A model generated the notes under the pieces. That model was not told where the DNA came from, searched no databases, and worked only from the letters and a program-made list of their open reading frames with translations. Positions 45,205 to 56,715 of a stretch of DNA of 64,000 nucleotides are shown here, in pieces. The DNA comes from Symsagittifera roscoffensis (Eukaryota > Xenacoelomorpha > Acoela > Convolutidae): contig NC_087067.1 in NCBI RefSeq assembly GCF_963678635.1, forward strand, positions 50,770,233-50,834,232. The letters are read 5' to 3'. The number at the start of each line of letters is the position of its first letter. Positions within the stretch are counted from its first letter, which is position 1. Position numbers and translations under genes: made by a program.

Positions 45205-45499
45205 AGGAATAAAGATAATTTTTTTATTGTTTCGATGAAAAATTATGGAAATCATAGAAAACTAAAGGAAGAAATTGAGGATTGGAAATCAAACTTTTCA
45301 TCTGCATCCAAGATCAATGAGTAAATAGAAAAAATAAAAAATGGTCCTCACTGAAAAAACGGGACAGCTTACGGAAATTTTTCGTCAATACCGATTTTGT
45401 AGCTGAAACAAATTTCCTTGTTATTTCATAATTTTGGTGTAACTTATGAAAAATCAATCATGCCATCTCCAGAACAATATTTACAGAATTAAAACCTAG

Positions 45500-46480
45500 T
45501 CGAGGGACAGGGGCGGATCTAAAAATTTCTTGAAGGGGCGCTTTTCCAAAGAAAAATCCAAATTTTTGGTTCGATCTTTGAGACGGATTGTTTGTGACAT
45601 AAAAGCAAACACGGTGCTCATTTGTGACTTTTGCAATACAAAATTATGATAACATTAGTTCAAAAGAAAAATTTTACAAAATGAAAATTAAAAGAGCCAA
45701 GCAACACGATTTTCAGAAAAATAACTGTAAATTCAATACAATATGGCTACAAATTGTCGCTACAAGATTGTATAAATTATCGATTCAAAAGCAGTTAAAA
45801 CATTTTGACTGGAACATATGAAATTGAATTCCATCAGAAATTACGCTGGGAAATTACAAACATCAAAACCGCAATTGCAATAAATACAAAACTAGTGAAA
45901 CTAACAAATACAAAACAAAAAACAAATTTTTCAAATTTGTTTTTAGGAGAGTATTTGTTTGCAATGGAGAACAATCAAAATACAACTCCATAAATACAAA
46001 ATTAGCACAGAGTTAAGAGTTATCCGACCATATTCAGAAAAAATGCAACAAAATTTTTTCTGTGTAGTGTGAGAGAAATTGAAAAGAGACAACTTGGCCA
46101 TATTTCATAATCATAAAAAAAGCAAATATTTCAACACTTTTTTTAAATAGATGACTAAGAAAAACAACAATAAAATAAAAACGAAAATCGAAAAACTATT
46201 CAAAAATTTTTCAATATTTTTGTAGAAATTTTTGTAGAAAATCGACTTTTTTGAAATTTTTGATTGCCAAAATTGCGTTAAAAAACTCCAAAAACAAATT
46301 TTACATGAAAAAAATAAATTAGGCTCAAATAAGCCTTTGTAAAGACTGAATTAGGCTTGTAAGGGCTGCTCGCTTGCTTTTTTTGCTTGAAAGAAGACTA
46401 TAAATATAAACGGGTTTGAAAAAATAAACGGGTTTTTCTCGACACTTTTCAAATATTCTGAGCAATAAACCCTTTATGCC
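45500..46480 (+). repeat. Dispersed repeat R1 with R2-like head
   Basis: It starts with an R2-type phrase ('ggggcggatctaaaaatt') and ends with R1 landmarks in order ('tgccaaaattgcgttaaaaaac', 'gggtttttctcgacac'). It matches the arrangement at 5160-6130, so R2 and R1 may be parts of one larger element. Inner sequence is diverged. Confidence 0.5.
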
Positions 46481-47392
46481 CTACCAATTATAGTAAAATC
46501 ATCACTATAACAAAATCCGTAGTATTAATCTAGATGGAGGCTGTGCATTTGGCGCTCACATCATTCAAATGTTTTTGATACATGATTCCATGCACAGTCT
46601 CCATGATACATTTCAATGGAGGTCAAGCTTCCGATGGGTTCGTGTTCAAACCTATCCGACCCCCTCCCCCGACCGAGCGAAGCCACAGCCAAATTTGATG
46701 TTATAATTTTATTTTTCTATACTCTTTGCATTATTAAATTTACCGCGGTAAACCATAGCTTGCAGAATCTCGAAAAGATCCCAAAAAACATTACATTTTG
46801 TAGTGAAAAATCCCCTCAAGAGACCATAGATCCTTTAAAACACTGACAACGTTTTTCTTCAGTAGAAGTTTCTGCGCAAAGTTTGGAGCAAAACTATTTT
46901 TTATTTAAAATTTTCATGACCCCAAAAAATGTTTTGATTTAAATTAAATTAAAAATGCAGGTTAAAAATGAGGTTTTTACAGTATTAAGTGTCTCGCAAA
47001 AATCAGTCTGAATCGATTTAAACCATTTTTTTGGACGACAAGATAGATATTTTCACACATTATACAACCGTTGAAATCCATTGAAAATTGAAAAATAAAA
47101 ACGAATGCTCGTTATCCCATCAATTTTGTTGTTTATTTTGAGAAATCATTTCGTATCGATCTTAACTCACTTTTATCAGTTCAATTTGTCATAATTAGAA
47201 TTGAATAATTTAAAAAAGTTTAACGGTTTTTTTTCATGAAGTTTTAAATAGGGTCGATGCTGAGAAATGAGGTGAATTTAATGCAACCTCAAAATCTTTA
47301 GCTAAATTGTTTATTTCGGAACACTTTTCTAAATGTTTCAAAGTTTTTTTCGAAAGAGTAATTGTTGGCAATGGAGAACAACCAAAACACAA
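46481..47392. other. No gene seen
   Basis: A short inverted pair around 'ggaggctgtgcatt' / 'catgcacagtctcc' lies at 46533-46605. The rest is AT-rich without recognised features. Confidence 0.4.
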
Positions 47393-48073
47393 CCCGGGTT
47401 ACATAGCCAGGGAAAAACTTTGGACTTGTTGCCAGGAAATTAAAGAGTCCATGACAATCTTGGACTTACTGCCGGGGGCCATTCAGAAACCTCCCAGGAA
47501 GTCTAATAAAAACTCTTGATGAAAACCTAGCCTGGACACCAGGCCTGGACCATTCTAGGAAATCAGCAATTTGCACAAAAATTTTTGTTACATTTTTAGT
47601 CGCCGCAAAGTCATTTTTACGCTCACAAAAACATTTTTCAGAAAAACTGCATGCAAGAGTGTACTTTTTTGGCGCATAACGTAGCCCAGGTTCAATTTTT
47701 CACACAAAAAAAATTCAATATGAATATTTTGTGTGGAGCCATAATTAGTTTTTTTTTATTGTTTTCAAAGGGTCAAATAAACTTAAATATTAGCGAAAAG
47801 TATTTTAAGATTTTTCAACCATTTTTTAGGTATAATCTATCTAGCAACGTAGAAAAAGTTATGTTTTGTCATCATGAATCTGTGAAAGTTTAAAACTTTA
47901 CTATTCACTGGTAAACTAACAAATGTAGCTTTTCTGCAAAAATCTACCAATCAACTTATGAGTTTTCCTATTTGAGAATATCAGTCCAGGGCAGTCCGTG
48001 CAAGAATTTAACATGGAATTTCCCCTGGCCAGGCCTGACTTCAGGGATGTCTCCCATGGATAGGTAACCCGGG
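47393..48073. repeat. Candidate terminal-inverted-repeat element
   Basis: It starts CCCGGGTTACATAGCCAGGG and ends, in reverse complement, CCCGGGTTACCTATCCATGGG. The edges contain further pairs such as 'gccaggcc' / 'ggcctgg'. The termini resemble but do not equal the CCCGGGTTGACC family. The flanks are not TA, and the inside is AT-rich without a transposase. Confidence 0.5.
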
Positions 48074-49041
48074 AAGCCATACCAACTAGATTGAAAGGAA
48101 AAACTATGAGATGTCTACTTATCTGTAATCCAAATATTGAGCGTAATTTCAAGCACTTTGTTTGGGATGTTAGTTCGAAATAGCCGCTTCTTGTTCCAAA
48201 TGAAATTTTTTTGCATAAATTAACTGATCTGCTCAGTTAACAAAAACTATTTTTGCTGATGCAAGACCTTTTGTTCATTTTAGAACGAGCGCAAATTAGA
48301 AAATTCAAACTTTTGAAAATTTAATAGAAGTTTAAGTGAATAGAAATTTGAATGAAAAATGGTTTAAAGTTTTAATAGAACTTTTATGCTTATTTATCCC
48401 CAAACGAAAATTAAAGCTTTTTAACTATTTACTTTCAGGGAAATTTGAACAATAATCTTCAGAACATCAAAGCATTAAATTAAAAAATTCGTTTCAATGG
48501 ATTAGTTTTTTTTGCCCGTTTTCCCGTTTTCATCTGTTGTAACTTGCAAGTGGAATGCAGAATGTTCATAGAAATTTGAGTTAGAAAGTTACAATAGAAA
48601 TGATTCAATTGCCAAATTGTAAAAAAGATGTTTTTGACGGGCATTCATTGTTTATTGTGACGTCAATTTCTGCATTCAATCTATGCCAAAAACCAATTTC
48701 AAAAGAACTGTTTTTGAGGGGTTTTTTCGGTTATGACCTAAATGATAAAAATTGGACGTGAAGCTTTAATCTTTAAAAATTGCATTGAATCTATTTAGAA
48801 ATGGTTGGCTGATTTACCGAGCATTGAAAAAACATAAAATCTGCAGAAAGTGTGAATAAAACGACAATTAAAAAACGCATTTATGGGCTCTTATTATATG
48901 AAAAGTTCAAAAATAGAGAAAAGATCCAGTTTGAGGGTTAATTATGTGAACTACCTCCTGCTGTGTCTATTTACTCAGAAGAAATTGAGTTCAATACACA
49001 ACATGTGATGTCTTTTTGACCAAATAGATTTCCTTGTTCAG
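48074..49041. other. No gene seen
   Basis: AT-rich, no recognised feature. Confidence 0.4.
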
Positions 49042-49234
49042 GTATGGCAGAGGGTTGAAGTTAAGAGAAAATACTTTTACAGAAATTATAAGGAGCCAAA
49101 CTTCATCGCTAAACCAATTAGGATCTATGCGGTTGATGGGAGCACTAGCTGGCCAGGTCGGTGTGGACCTGTCTGAATTTCTAGGTTTGAACTTCGTTGT
49201 TCAACCAGACGACGGCTGTTCTTTTTCTATATAA
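49042..49234 (+). other. Candidate exon or old coding remnant
   Basis: After an acceptor-like 'ttccttgttcag', a less AT-rich frame runs to a stop at 49234 (includes MRLMGALAGQVGVDLSEFLG). The composition differs from the flanks, which is why I note it. No donor, partner exon or known family was found. Confidence 0.2.
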
Positions 49235-50301
49235 GCAAATGTAATCCCTTGAAAACCCACTGTTTTTCCCCGAGTTGAGGGATACTAATCCAGTGAGCAT
49301 TGAGTCACTTTTTTTAAACCCAATCTCTATTATAGATTCAGTTATGACATCACGCTCTGCAGAAAAAAATCACATTTAAAAATGTAATTAATTAATAAAA
49401 CGAGAGCATATAAATAAAAACTTAGTTAGTTACAAAATTTTGCTAAGTTTAGTTAGTTATAAAATTAGTTATGCATTAAATACAAAAACAAATTTTTTTG
49501 CATCGTGTATCAAAAAAATATTTGCATTTTTTTAATTTAGTAAAATGCGTTCAAAAATACCAAAAACTGTCATTAGTTACATCCTCGTCAAGAAAACGTC
49601 CTCGACAGGAAAACCTGTTTGTGGTTTGTTGAGATTTACCAATTTTTTTCTCCCTTTTGGGTTTCTGAACACCGGCGAACATCTCTTCATTACTTAAAAG
49701 ACATTTATTCTAAACATTAACCTTTGTCTGCTCAAATACACAAAAACTTAACTGTCATTTTCTAAAAACTGAAGAAAAAAATGCAGCAAGTTTTTGCAAG
49801 TTTCTTAGCAAATTTTTAAGCTTCGCCGTTATATAGCAATTTTAGCAAAAATTTCACTTCAGAGTAATTCATTGATCAGACACACATCAAACAGCAGCAA
49901 CAACAATTAAGACTGACTTTTACAATCTTTTATCTGAATCAGGAATTTTCTTCAATAATGCATCAAGACGTTTTATTCAAGTAAGGAAAAACATGATAAA
50001 CCTCAATGCTGTTTCGCCCTCCTTTATTGGAAATCAAAATTTCGAGGATAATTTGCCAATTTTACGGCAAATATTTTTGAGCTGGTCAAAACGGGCAAAA
50101 TACCATCGACTTGGTTATTGCAAATAAAATTTATTTTCTAAATTTCATTTTATCTCGAAACTTGTCGAAATCTCGTAGGCAACAGAAGCAGTACGCAAAA
50201 GTTCCAGGTTCCAGTAAATCTCTCGTTTGGCAGAAAACATTTTAAAAAGTAATTGAAGTTAAAACTCTGTCAATGCAAAAGAAGCTGCCAATGCAAACAA
50301 G
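49235..50301. other. No gene seen
   Basis: AT-rich intergenic sequence before the diverged LTR. No frame or repeat was recognised. Confidence 0.4.
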
Positions 50302-50667
50302 TGGAATTAGTTTAAAACTTGTGTTTATAACCAATTATAATATTGATAAAACTATCTTTATAAAATACTTCTTACTAACCAATCAAGATCCATAACTAAC
50401 CCTTACAAAATTTTGTACAGCTGAAACTATTTATAGTTTCAGCCAGAGCAGAATTATTTTAACTTAGTAAACAATTCTTGATCTTTTATCTCGCAGATGC
50501 CAGTATACACTAGATCTATTGAGACTAGGAGATAAATGATTAAGATTAAGATCGGTTTTAGACTAGGTAGTTGCACGAATCTATCCCGCCGAAAACAAGA
50601 TGGTGACGAACAGACGGTGTACTTTATCTGAAATTACTCTGAGAGAGCCACTCCAGACTGAAACTCA
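50302..50667 (+). repeat. Diverged LTR (366 bp)
   Basis: It begins TGGAATTAG and ends AAACTCA. It aligns with the 410-bp LTR along its length ('accaatcaagatccat', 'ctagatctattgag', 'agttgcacgaatctatcc', 'cagacggtgta', 'gaaattactct'). The last 150 bp are much better kept than the first 200 bp. Confidence 0.85.
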
Positions 50668-50673
50668 TCTGGT

Positions 50674-50919
50674 GTGACCAAGAGTCTCGAAAGAGACCTC
50701 AACATTTTTAGATGTAGCAAATTCAAAATAGACACAAGTATTGAAGACTTACCTCCACGTTTCAATAAATCTAATCAATACCAACGAGTGTTCAAGTTAA
50801 CACCAGGTCAAAATCCGAATAGCGGACCGTGCTTCTACGACGTGAATCGAAAAAGCAGACAGCAACGACAACTTCTCTACAAGATTATCAATGCAGTACA
50901 TTTTCATTCACTAAAATGA
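50674..50919 (+). CDS. Short ORF after the primer-binding site, possible gag start (81 aa)
   Basis: The frame starts (MTKSLERD) inside the primer-binding-site region and is basic, ending at a stop near 50919. Gag usually begins here in such elements, so this may be a gag N-terminus, but no capsid or zinc-knuckle motif is present. It could also be chance within a remnant. Confidence 0.3.
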   Translation: MTKSLERDLNIFRCSKFKIDTSIEDLPPRFNKSNQYQRVFKLTPGQNPNSGPCFYDVNRKSRQQRQLLYKIINAVHFHSLK

Positions 50920-51839
50920 AACAAATTACTTGTAGCAGTAAGACTCATTTCCAAGATGTATATCTCTCAGTGATATATAATTAATAATATATTATACCAA
51001 GACGATTAATCAACAACTACAAAAACAATTTATTTCAAATCTGCAGTATTTTAAAATTTTTTGTAAAATTTTTTGTAAAAAAATAAACAAAATTAGTTAC
51101 TATAAAAAGTTATATTAGTTTTACCAAAATTATAAAAAAAATTCCTGGCTTCTCAAGGACTCATATCCGTATACCCTCATCCATAGTGCTTTTTTGTTTC
51201 TTCAGCACATAATCACTCAATTAACTAATATCAATTAGGTCTTTATTTTGTAACAAACTTTTTCTTAAAATTTTTATTCTTTCCTTAATCTTTAATTTTT
51301 GATTTAAATTTTGTCAAGGCCTGTCCCTGTTTTAAAACAACTTAATTATTCTTTAAGCCTGATCATCAAGGCTATGCTTGGATCTTTAATTTTGTAACTA
51401 AATTTAAATTTTACATCATTTTAAAATACTTGATAAGCAACGTATTTTCTCAAACGGCTCCAGAAACCTTCAATCATAAACTCGGTCAAAAGTGGAACCT
51501 CTCGCCGTTACGGTACTTGTAAGCAAACGATTCAAACGCGAACTCAAAAATCTGTTACCCAGTGATCGATCTTTAAATTTTTCACACCCGGATGGTCTCG
51601 TCGATACGCTCATTACACATTTAATGGATGGCAGTCTTGTTAAACATTTTCAGACCCACTCACAAAACCGTGTAGATTTTCATCTTCTATTTTGAATTAA
51701 TGAGGTGGAATTTCCTTTGTTTGGCATTAGCTAACTGACCGGTTTTTTTAGTCGAGTTTTTCTGTGCTTGAAAAATTTCCCCTTCCAATTGCCGTCCTTC
51801 GTAAGTCTGTAAAAAGAAGAGTTGTACTTTAAATATTCG
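50920..51839. other. No gene seen
   Basis: AT-rich to about 51450. The 67-codon frame at 51492-51695 follows 'gtcaaaagtgg' and may be an old element fragment, but no family was recognised. Confidence 0.4.
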
Positions 51840-52205
51840 AACTCTGTTTGACACTTTGATGCGACCGATCGATCTGACTATTCCAAAAAATCCGGTAGAA
51901 GATTGCACAGATATGTGCGGCTAGACTTTTCACTTAATTTCTTGCAACCAGAAAGGTTTTCACATATTTCGAACTTTGTTCACATTTGCGGAATCTAGAA
52001 CAACTTGCTGTCATCTCTACTTGTAGAATTCACGACAATTAAAATTAATGTGCTGATAAAGCTTTCATTAGTAGGTATTTGTGCGTGGAATCCACACAAC
52101 TTTTGGTAGTGAAATCCGCTCACACTTTGGAGCATGTTTAAAGACTTGTCTCTGGATTCCAGTGATCTAAACAGCAAACGGTACACTATCCAGTGCACAG
52201 TTTGG
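51840..52205 (-). repeat. Dispersed repeat R1, reverse fragment
   Basis: On the - strand 'CTGTGCACTGGATAG', 'GGAATCCAGAGACAAGTC' and 'TTTAAACATG' line up with 24480-24550. It ends about 130 bases from the stop of the membrane-protein gene and so may lie in its 3' flank. Confidence 0.6.
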
Positions 52206-52334
52206 ACTCACAATGTTGAAAAAAATTTGCTTATAGAACTAAAACAAAGTTGACCTAAATTCTATTACTTTCAATAATATAAATAACCATTCTCTTATAA
52301 ATACCATAAATCATTTCATTTGGTCTCTAATTGT

Positions 52335-54800
52335 TCAGTCACCCTTGTATGGGTAGGTTATTCCCCCATCGGAGTTCTGCATTGGTAGTTTGTAGAACTC
52401 GTTCAGTCTGTCGTGGTGCAAGTCGGCTGTGTAAGCTCGAACAGTCAGCACCCCCTCGGCCTGTGCTCGTACTTTGAAGTCGTGGAGGATGAAGAACTCA
52501 AGCAGGAACCTCGAAAGTCATCAAATTTATCAGTTATGCGATATGGACAATTTAATCAAAAAAGATCAGAAAATGAAATTGTTGACGTCAAAAACGGTTT
52601 GTAAATCTATGTAAGTTTTTGTGAACCTTCAAGTTGGTAAAATTTATATAAAATTCGAACCCGTAGATGCCGAGGAGGAAGAGTGTGAAGAGAATGTATG
52701 GAAGTACTTTGGTCACTGCTGAGGCCTCTTTCGTCTCTGGTCCCTCTCGGTACCACACCAACTCCAGTTTATTAACCTCTTTGTCCTCTTTTGTTTCGCT
52801 GAGGGCCCTGAAATGACGTCATTGTGAAAAAGATACCATTTTATTTCACGTTTTTACGTCGAAAATATAAACGACATGTGTGCGACAAACAATCATATCT
52901 TGAGGCCAAAACACATCAGAATTGCAAAAAAATTGCATAACAACTGTGACAATCTGTTGTTAAGTTGCATAATAATATTGAGTATCGGCTTGTTGGAATG
53001 ATAATCTTATTTTTTGGACTTGTTGGCCTATCACCATTAGAAACAAATGAAATGAATATTGTGTTTGTGATGATGGATTTTTGGATTTTGGAGTACAATA
53101 CAGTGCCCAGCGAGATAGAATCTTCTGCATAAACTGAGGCTTACACACTATATAATAATTTATGATAAATCAAAAGTTTAACTGAGATTTTTTCTGAAGG
53201 TGCCTTTAGCGTTTGAAAAACCACGACTTTTTGGTCAAAATATACCAAAATGTGCCTAAAAACGTTATTGTGGCCTGTTTTCTTTTTCTCAAAAATTCGC
53301 CAGCCGCGCAAAAAATTTAGTCAAATGGTTAAAATAAGACTTTTAAACTGATGTTGGAGAGCTCGGAAAATCAAATTGGTCGACTTGAAAAAAGGTTGAC
53401 AAATTTTTTGATTAAATTAACCCCCCCCCCCCATCAATTTGACCTTGTTGAGACTAAGTCATTGCCAGTAGGCGAGGCAACAACTCTTACTCCAGCCCAC
53501 AAAAATAGCCAAAATATAGCGAGTAATTCTCATCCAGAGAGATAACAGAGTTCCTAGTGATTAGCTTGGATCTTGGTTCTTTCCCTCGATCATAAATGGT
53601 CTTAAGCCGTATCTTAAAATCGAGTTTTGTACTGCTGTATTTCGGCTAAGTGTTTTGGATCTCTGCAAATAGTCCAAAGTTTGAACTCCTGAACAATATG
53701 TATGATGGTAGCAGTACCTGAATGCGAGCAGTCTGTTCGTCTGGCTGCCCGAGGATATGATGGCCCTCTCGTCCGAGTTCAAATCTGGCTGAATTGTGAG
53801 TCGCATGTTCCTCAACACACTCTGCGGCTGCACTTTGGTCAACTCTAGAATACACTCGTCCACTGCTGTCTTCATCTCGGGGGAGAGGGACTTGTTGCTG
53901 CGCTTGAAGAAGTACAGACAGGAAGGGGACACTTCTGTGAACAAAACAACAAATCACACAGAATTTGTTCATAAAAAACACGTTCAAATATCACATTTTA
54001 TTCGATTTACCCCGATACTATAATTACAACACAGTACTCCTCTAGGTGTTTTGTTCTCCCCCCTTCCTCGTTGCGAACTTATATTTGCAGTTATGAGTTC
54101 GCAGCGAGGGAGGGGGAGAAAATGTGCAAACAGAAGAACTGTGTTGTAATTAAATTATACAGCCATATCGATGAAAGTCAGAAGTTTAAGCTTGTTTTTT
54201 TTAATTGCCTTCATATTAGACAAAAAGTTTTTTCGAACTACATCACAATAAATTCTATACTCAAACAAAAGAATTGAGAGCCGTTTAAATATCTTGATTT
54301 TTTATTAGGATATTTAGTTGTCAAAAACAAGCGGAAAAACGAGATTTTTGAGGGTTTTTAGCGGATATTCAGACACTATACTCTGATAAAAAATAACTTT
54401 ATAACTTGTTTTGAAAACATTTCGATAGTTTTTGCGTAATTGCTGGACCAATTATACCATAAATCTATCCCATATTTGGTTGAAACGTTGCGTCAACGTT
54501 TTTTCGAAAACAAAAAGAACCATTTTATTCTGGTAAAGTTCGAGGAAAAGTTTATCATTTTCTTAATGTCAGAAACAGTCGGCACAAATATTAAATTTTT
54601 TTAATTTTTCATTGAATTTTTTATCATTCAAAAACAAAATTATATCAAAAAGAATGAATATCACATGTTATCCATCGCACATTGGCAACTTTTAATCCTC
54701 TGATTAGATCATTTAATTAGAAGAGAGTTAAACATATACTTTAGGAGAAGAACTCACGAAGGATCATGCAAAAAGCTGTACAGCTTATCAAGGCATGACC
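52335..54800 (-). CDS. Unrecognised membrane protein, last four exons
   Basis: The exons on the - strand are 54800-54758, 53934-53718, 52807-52661 and 52509-52335, with GT-AG introns in phases 1, 2 and 2 that all join one reading frame. About 190 residues are visible; the start exon was not found. Order: a short hydrophobic stretch (ALISCTAFCMIL) leading to a Cys and FFKRSNKSL; a soluble middle with charged helices (PEMKTAVDECILELTKVQ; DLNSDERAIIS); a charged linker (ALSETKEDKEVNKLELVWYR); a strong membrane segment (VLPYILFTLFLLGIYGFLLEFF); and a polar tail ending ITYPYKGD. Two membrane segments with the middle on one side is the simplest topology. I do not recognise the family. The introns carry an R2 repeat (53190-53430) and a hairpin (54021-54152). 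Confidence 0.7.
53190..53430 (+). repeat. Dispersed repeat R2 in an intron
   Basis: Landmarks 'gtggcctgttttcttttt', 'gccagccgcgc' and 'gagctcggaaaatcaaattgg' match the R2 family, closing with a run of 12-13 C near 53421. Confidence 0.6.
54021..54152. repeat. Hairpin element in an intron
   Basis: The outer arms 'taattacaacacag' and 'ctgtgttgtaatta' are perfect. The inner arms 'ttctccccccttcctcgttgcgaactta' and its complement pair with few mismatches around a loop 'tatttgcag'. It resembles a foldback MITE of about 130 bp. Confidence 0.9.
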
Positions 54801-55372
54801 CTGAAAAATTTAGGACAGAAGTTGCGAAATAACATCGGACTCGAAACGCACAAATAAAACAAAAAGAAACTTATTTCATTGGTGTTAACCTTAAGATATA
54901 ATAAACACAAATTTTTGAAATAATGCTATAGTTGATGCTCAGTTACCCAATTAAAAAAATAGGTTATCATATCGTTTAAAAGCAAAAAAAAAACATTAAT
55001 TTTATAGAAAATGTTTCTTCATGACCGCTGCATTATTTTTGTTCTTGTTTATAAGATGGGCAAAGTTTTGGTCGTAGAAACTCGAGTAAAACATTTCGTT
55101 TTCAGTGAACTCAAACTAAAAGTTTTAAGTGGCTTTATTTTCTCTAAGTTGTTCTAAAAATTAATACAAAAATTTGCCAGATCTGTTTATCAAAAAAATT
55201 TTTTATGTCATATGCATGCAAGCTATATGAAGCGCGATCAAATTACGTTCGAACTGAATTGTTTTAAATAAACGCTTTTGAATCTTTTCGTAGCAGAGCC
55301 GTATGCTTTTAATCCAGACAATTTTATAGGTTGTGAGAACAAGATTCTATTCCTAAATTACAATCGCATGAA
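54801..55372. other. No gene seen; 5' end of the membrane-protein gene expected here or beyond
   Basis: AT-rich. The start exon of the - strand gene must lie upstream of 54800, but I could not identify it. Confidence 0.4.
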
Positions 55373-56715
55373 ATTATCTGATGTTTTGAAATTAATTAAT
55401 GCTTTACAAAACGTTTTGAAAAACTTATTTGTAAAAGGTATGCAAAAAATTAGTTTAAAAATCGAAACAATCATTTTTGAACGCATACAATTTTGCCTTA
55501 ACAGAATAAAAAAAGAAGCAATTGACAACAAAACGTATCTTTACTTGTGGTTCAATAACTTCAGAAATAACGACAACATTTAATTATCTCAAAAAACGAC
55601 AACATTTAGTCTATTTAGACAAATTTTTTCCTGATAAGCTAGAATGTACAAAAAGTGTTTCATAAGGAGAAACGCTGGTTCTTTGTTTTGTTCCGTTTTT
55701 ACATCAAAGATATGCCTTTAGCCATCGTCATACATGTAACTTTGTTTGCAGGTGATACTATTTCAGTTGTTGCTCAGAAATTTGCTTCATTAGTAAAATT
55801 TCAATCAGAATGCAAGATATTAATGACTGCATTGTGAATACCAAGCTGCTATTGACTCCATCAAAGTGCAAATTGATAAAAATTGGCCGGTTTCACGAAC
55901 GTGAACAATTTTTGAGAACAATCTGATGGCTATCAATTCTGACTTCAGAAACTTTGGAAAACAAGTCGACAACCGGATCCAAATTGAAAATAATTTGTTT
56001 ATTTTACATATGTAATCAATATGCTTTTCAATTTGGAACCGGTTGTCGACCTGTATTCCTAGGTTTCTGCAATCAGAATTTTAGCCATCAGATTGTTCTA
56101 TTAAGATATTCGCTTTCGCAAAACCGGCCAAAGTTTATCAATTTGCAATTTGATTAAGTCATTAACAGCTTGCTATCAACACACCAGTCACTAATACCTT
56201 GCAGTTCTGTTTGAAGTTTCATTTTAGTAACAAACTGCTGAGCAACAACTGAAATAGTATCATTTGCAAACGAAATTACATGTATGCAGCTGTTCGAAGG
56301 CATATCTTTAAAAACGAAACAAAACAAGGAGCCAGCACATCTTTTTATGAAACAACTTTTGTACATTCTAGCTTATCAGCAAGAGATTAGACTGAAGAGA
56401 CAAATTGTTGTCGTTTCGTGAGATAACTACTTAAACAATTTGGAACTTCCTCTCAAAAACATTATAATAACAAATTTTCAAGTATGATGCTTTGAGCAAT
56501 GATATCAAATTTTTTCTTGATGATTAAAACACAAGTAGCCATACGTTTTGATGTCAATTGATTTCCCAATTTATTCTGTTAAGAACAGAATTAAGATGTA
56601 TGCGTTCAAAATTGAAGATTTTGAGAGTCAAACTGATTTTTTCTCAAACCGTCTAAAGATAAAATTTTCAAAACGTTTGCTCACAGAATGCAATAATTTT
56701 GATAAAAGATAATCA
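55373..56715. repeat. Long inverted repeat of LINE-derived sequence
   Basis: Arms of about 600-650 bp mirror each other around about 56008. Matching landmarks include 'gtcgacaaccgg' (55965) with 'ccggttgtcgac' (56039), 'ctgataagctagaatgtac' (55633) with its complement near 56360, and 'caaaacgtatctttacttg' with its complement near 56540. The arms differ by roughly 15-20% and several indels, so this is an old inverted duplication. Confidence 0.9.
55655..56366. pseudogene. LINE-type reverse transcriptase remnants, one per arm
   Basis: In each arm a frame reads like RT motif C and the region after it: 'F-A-x-D-T-I-S-V-V-A-Q', about 15 residues, then a Leu/Trp region and KLLMTPSKCKL-type sequence, as in non-LTR retrotransposons (FADDT...W...KL...K). 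The catalytic pair is broken in both: FAGDT in the left arm (+) and FANDT in the right arm (-). Stops surround both frames. Subclade cannot be decided. Confidence 0.65.

Larger units (their letters stand above)
50302..50919 (+). mobile_element. 5' end of a second LTR element of the same superfamily
   Basis: A 366-bp LTR relative is followed by the same primer-binding-site start and then by an 81-codon frame. The rest of the element is missing or unrecognisable, and no 3' LTR was found in the window. It is diverged from the 410-bp LTRs over its first half but close in the second half. It is either a 5' remnant or an element cut by a later deletion. Confidence 0.75.

Noticed and set aside
53646..53987. 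113-codon alternative frame overlapping the membrane-protein exon
   Set aside because: The 127-codon frame agrees with splice phases of the flanking exons; this one does not.
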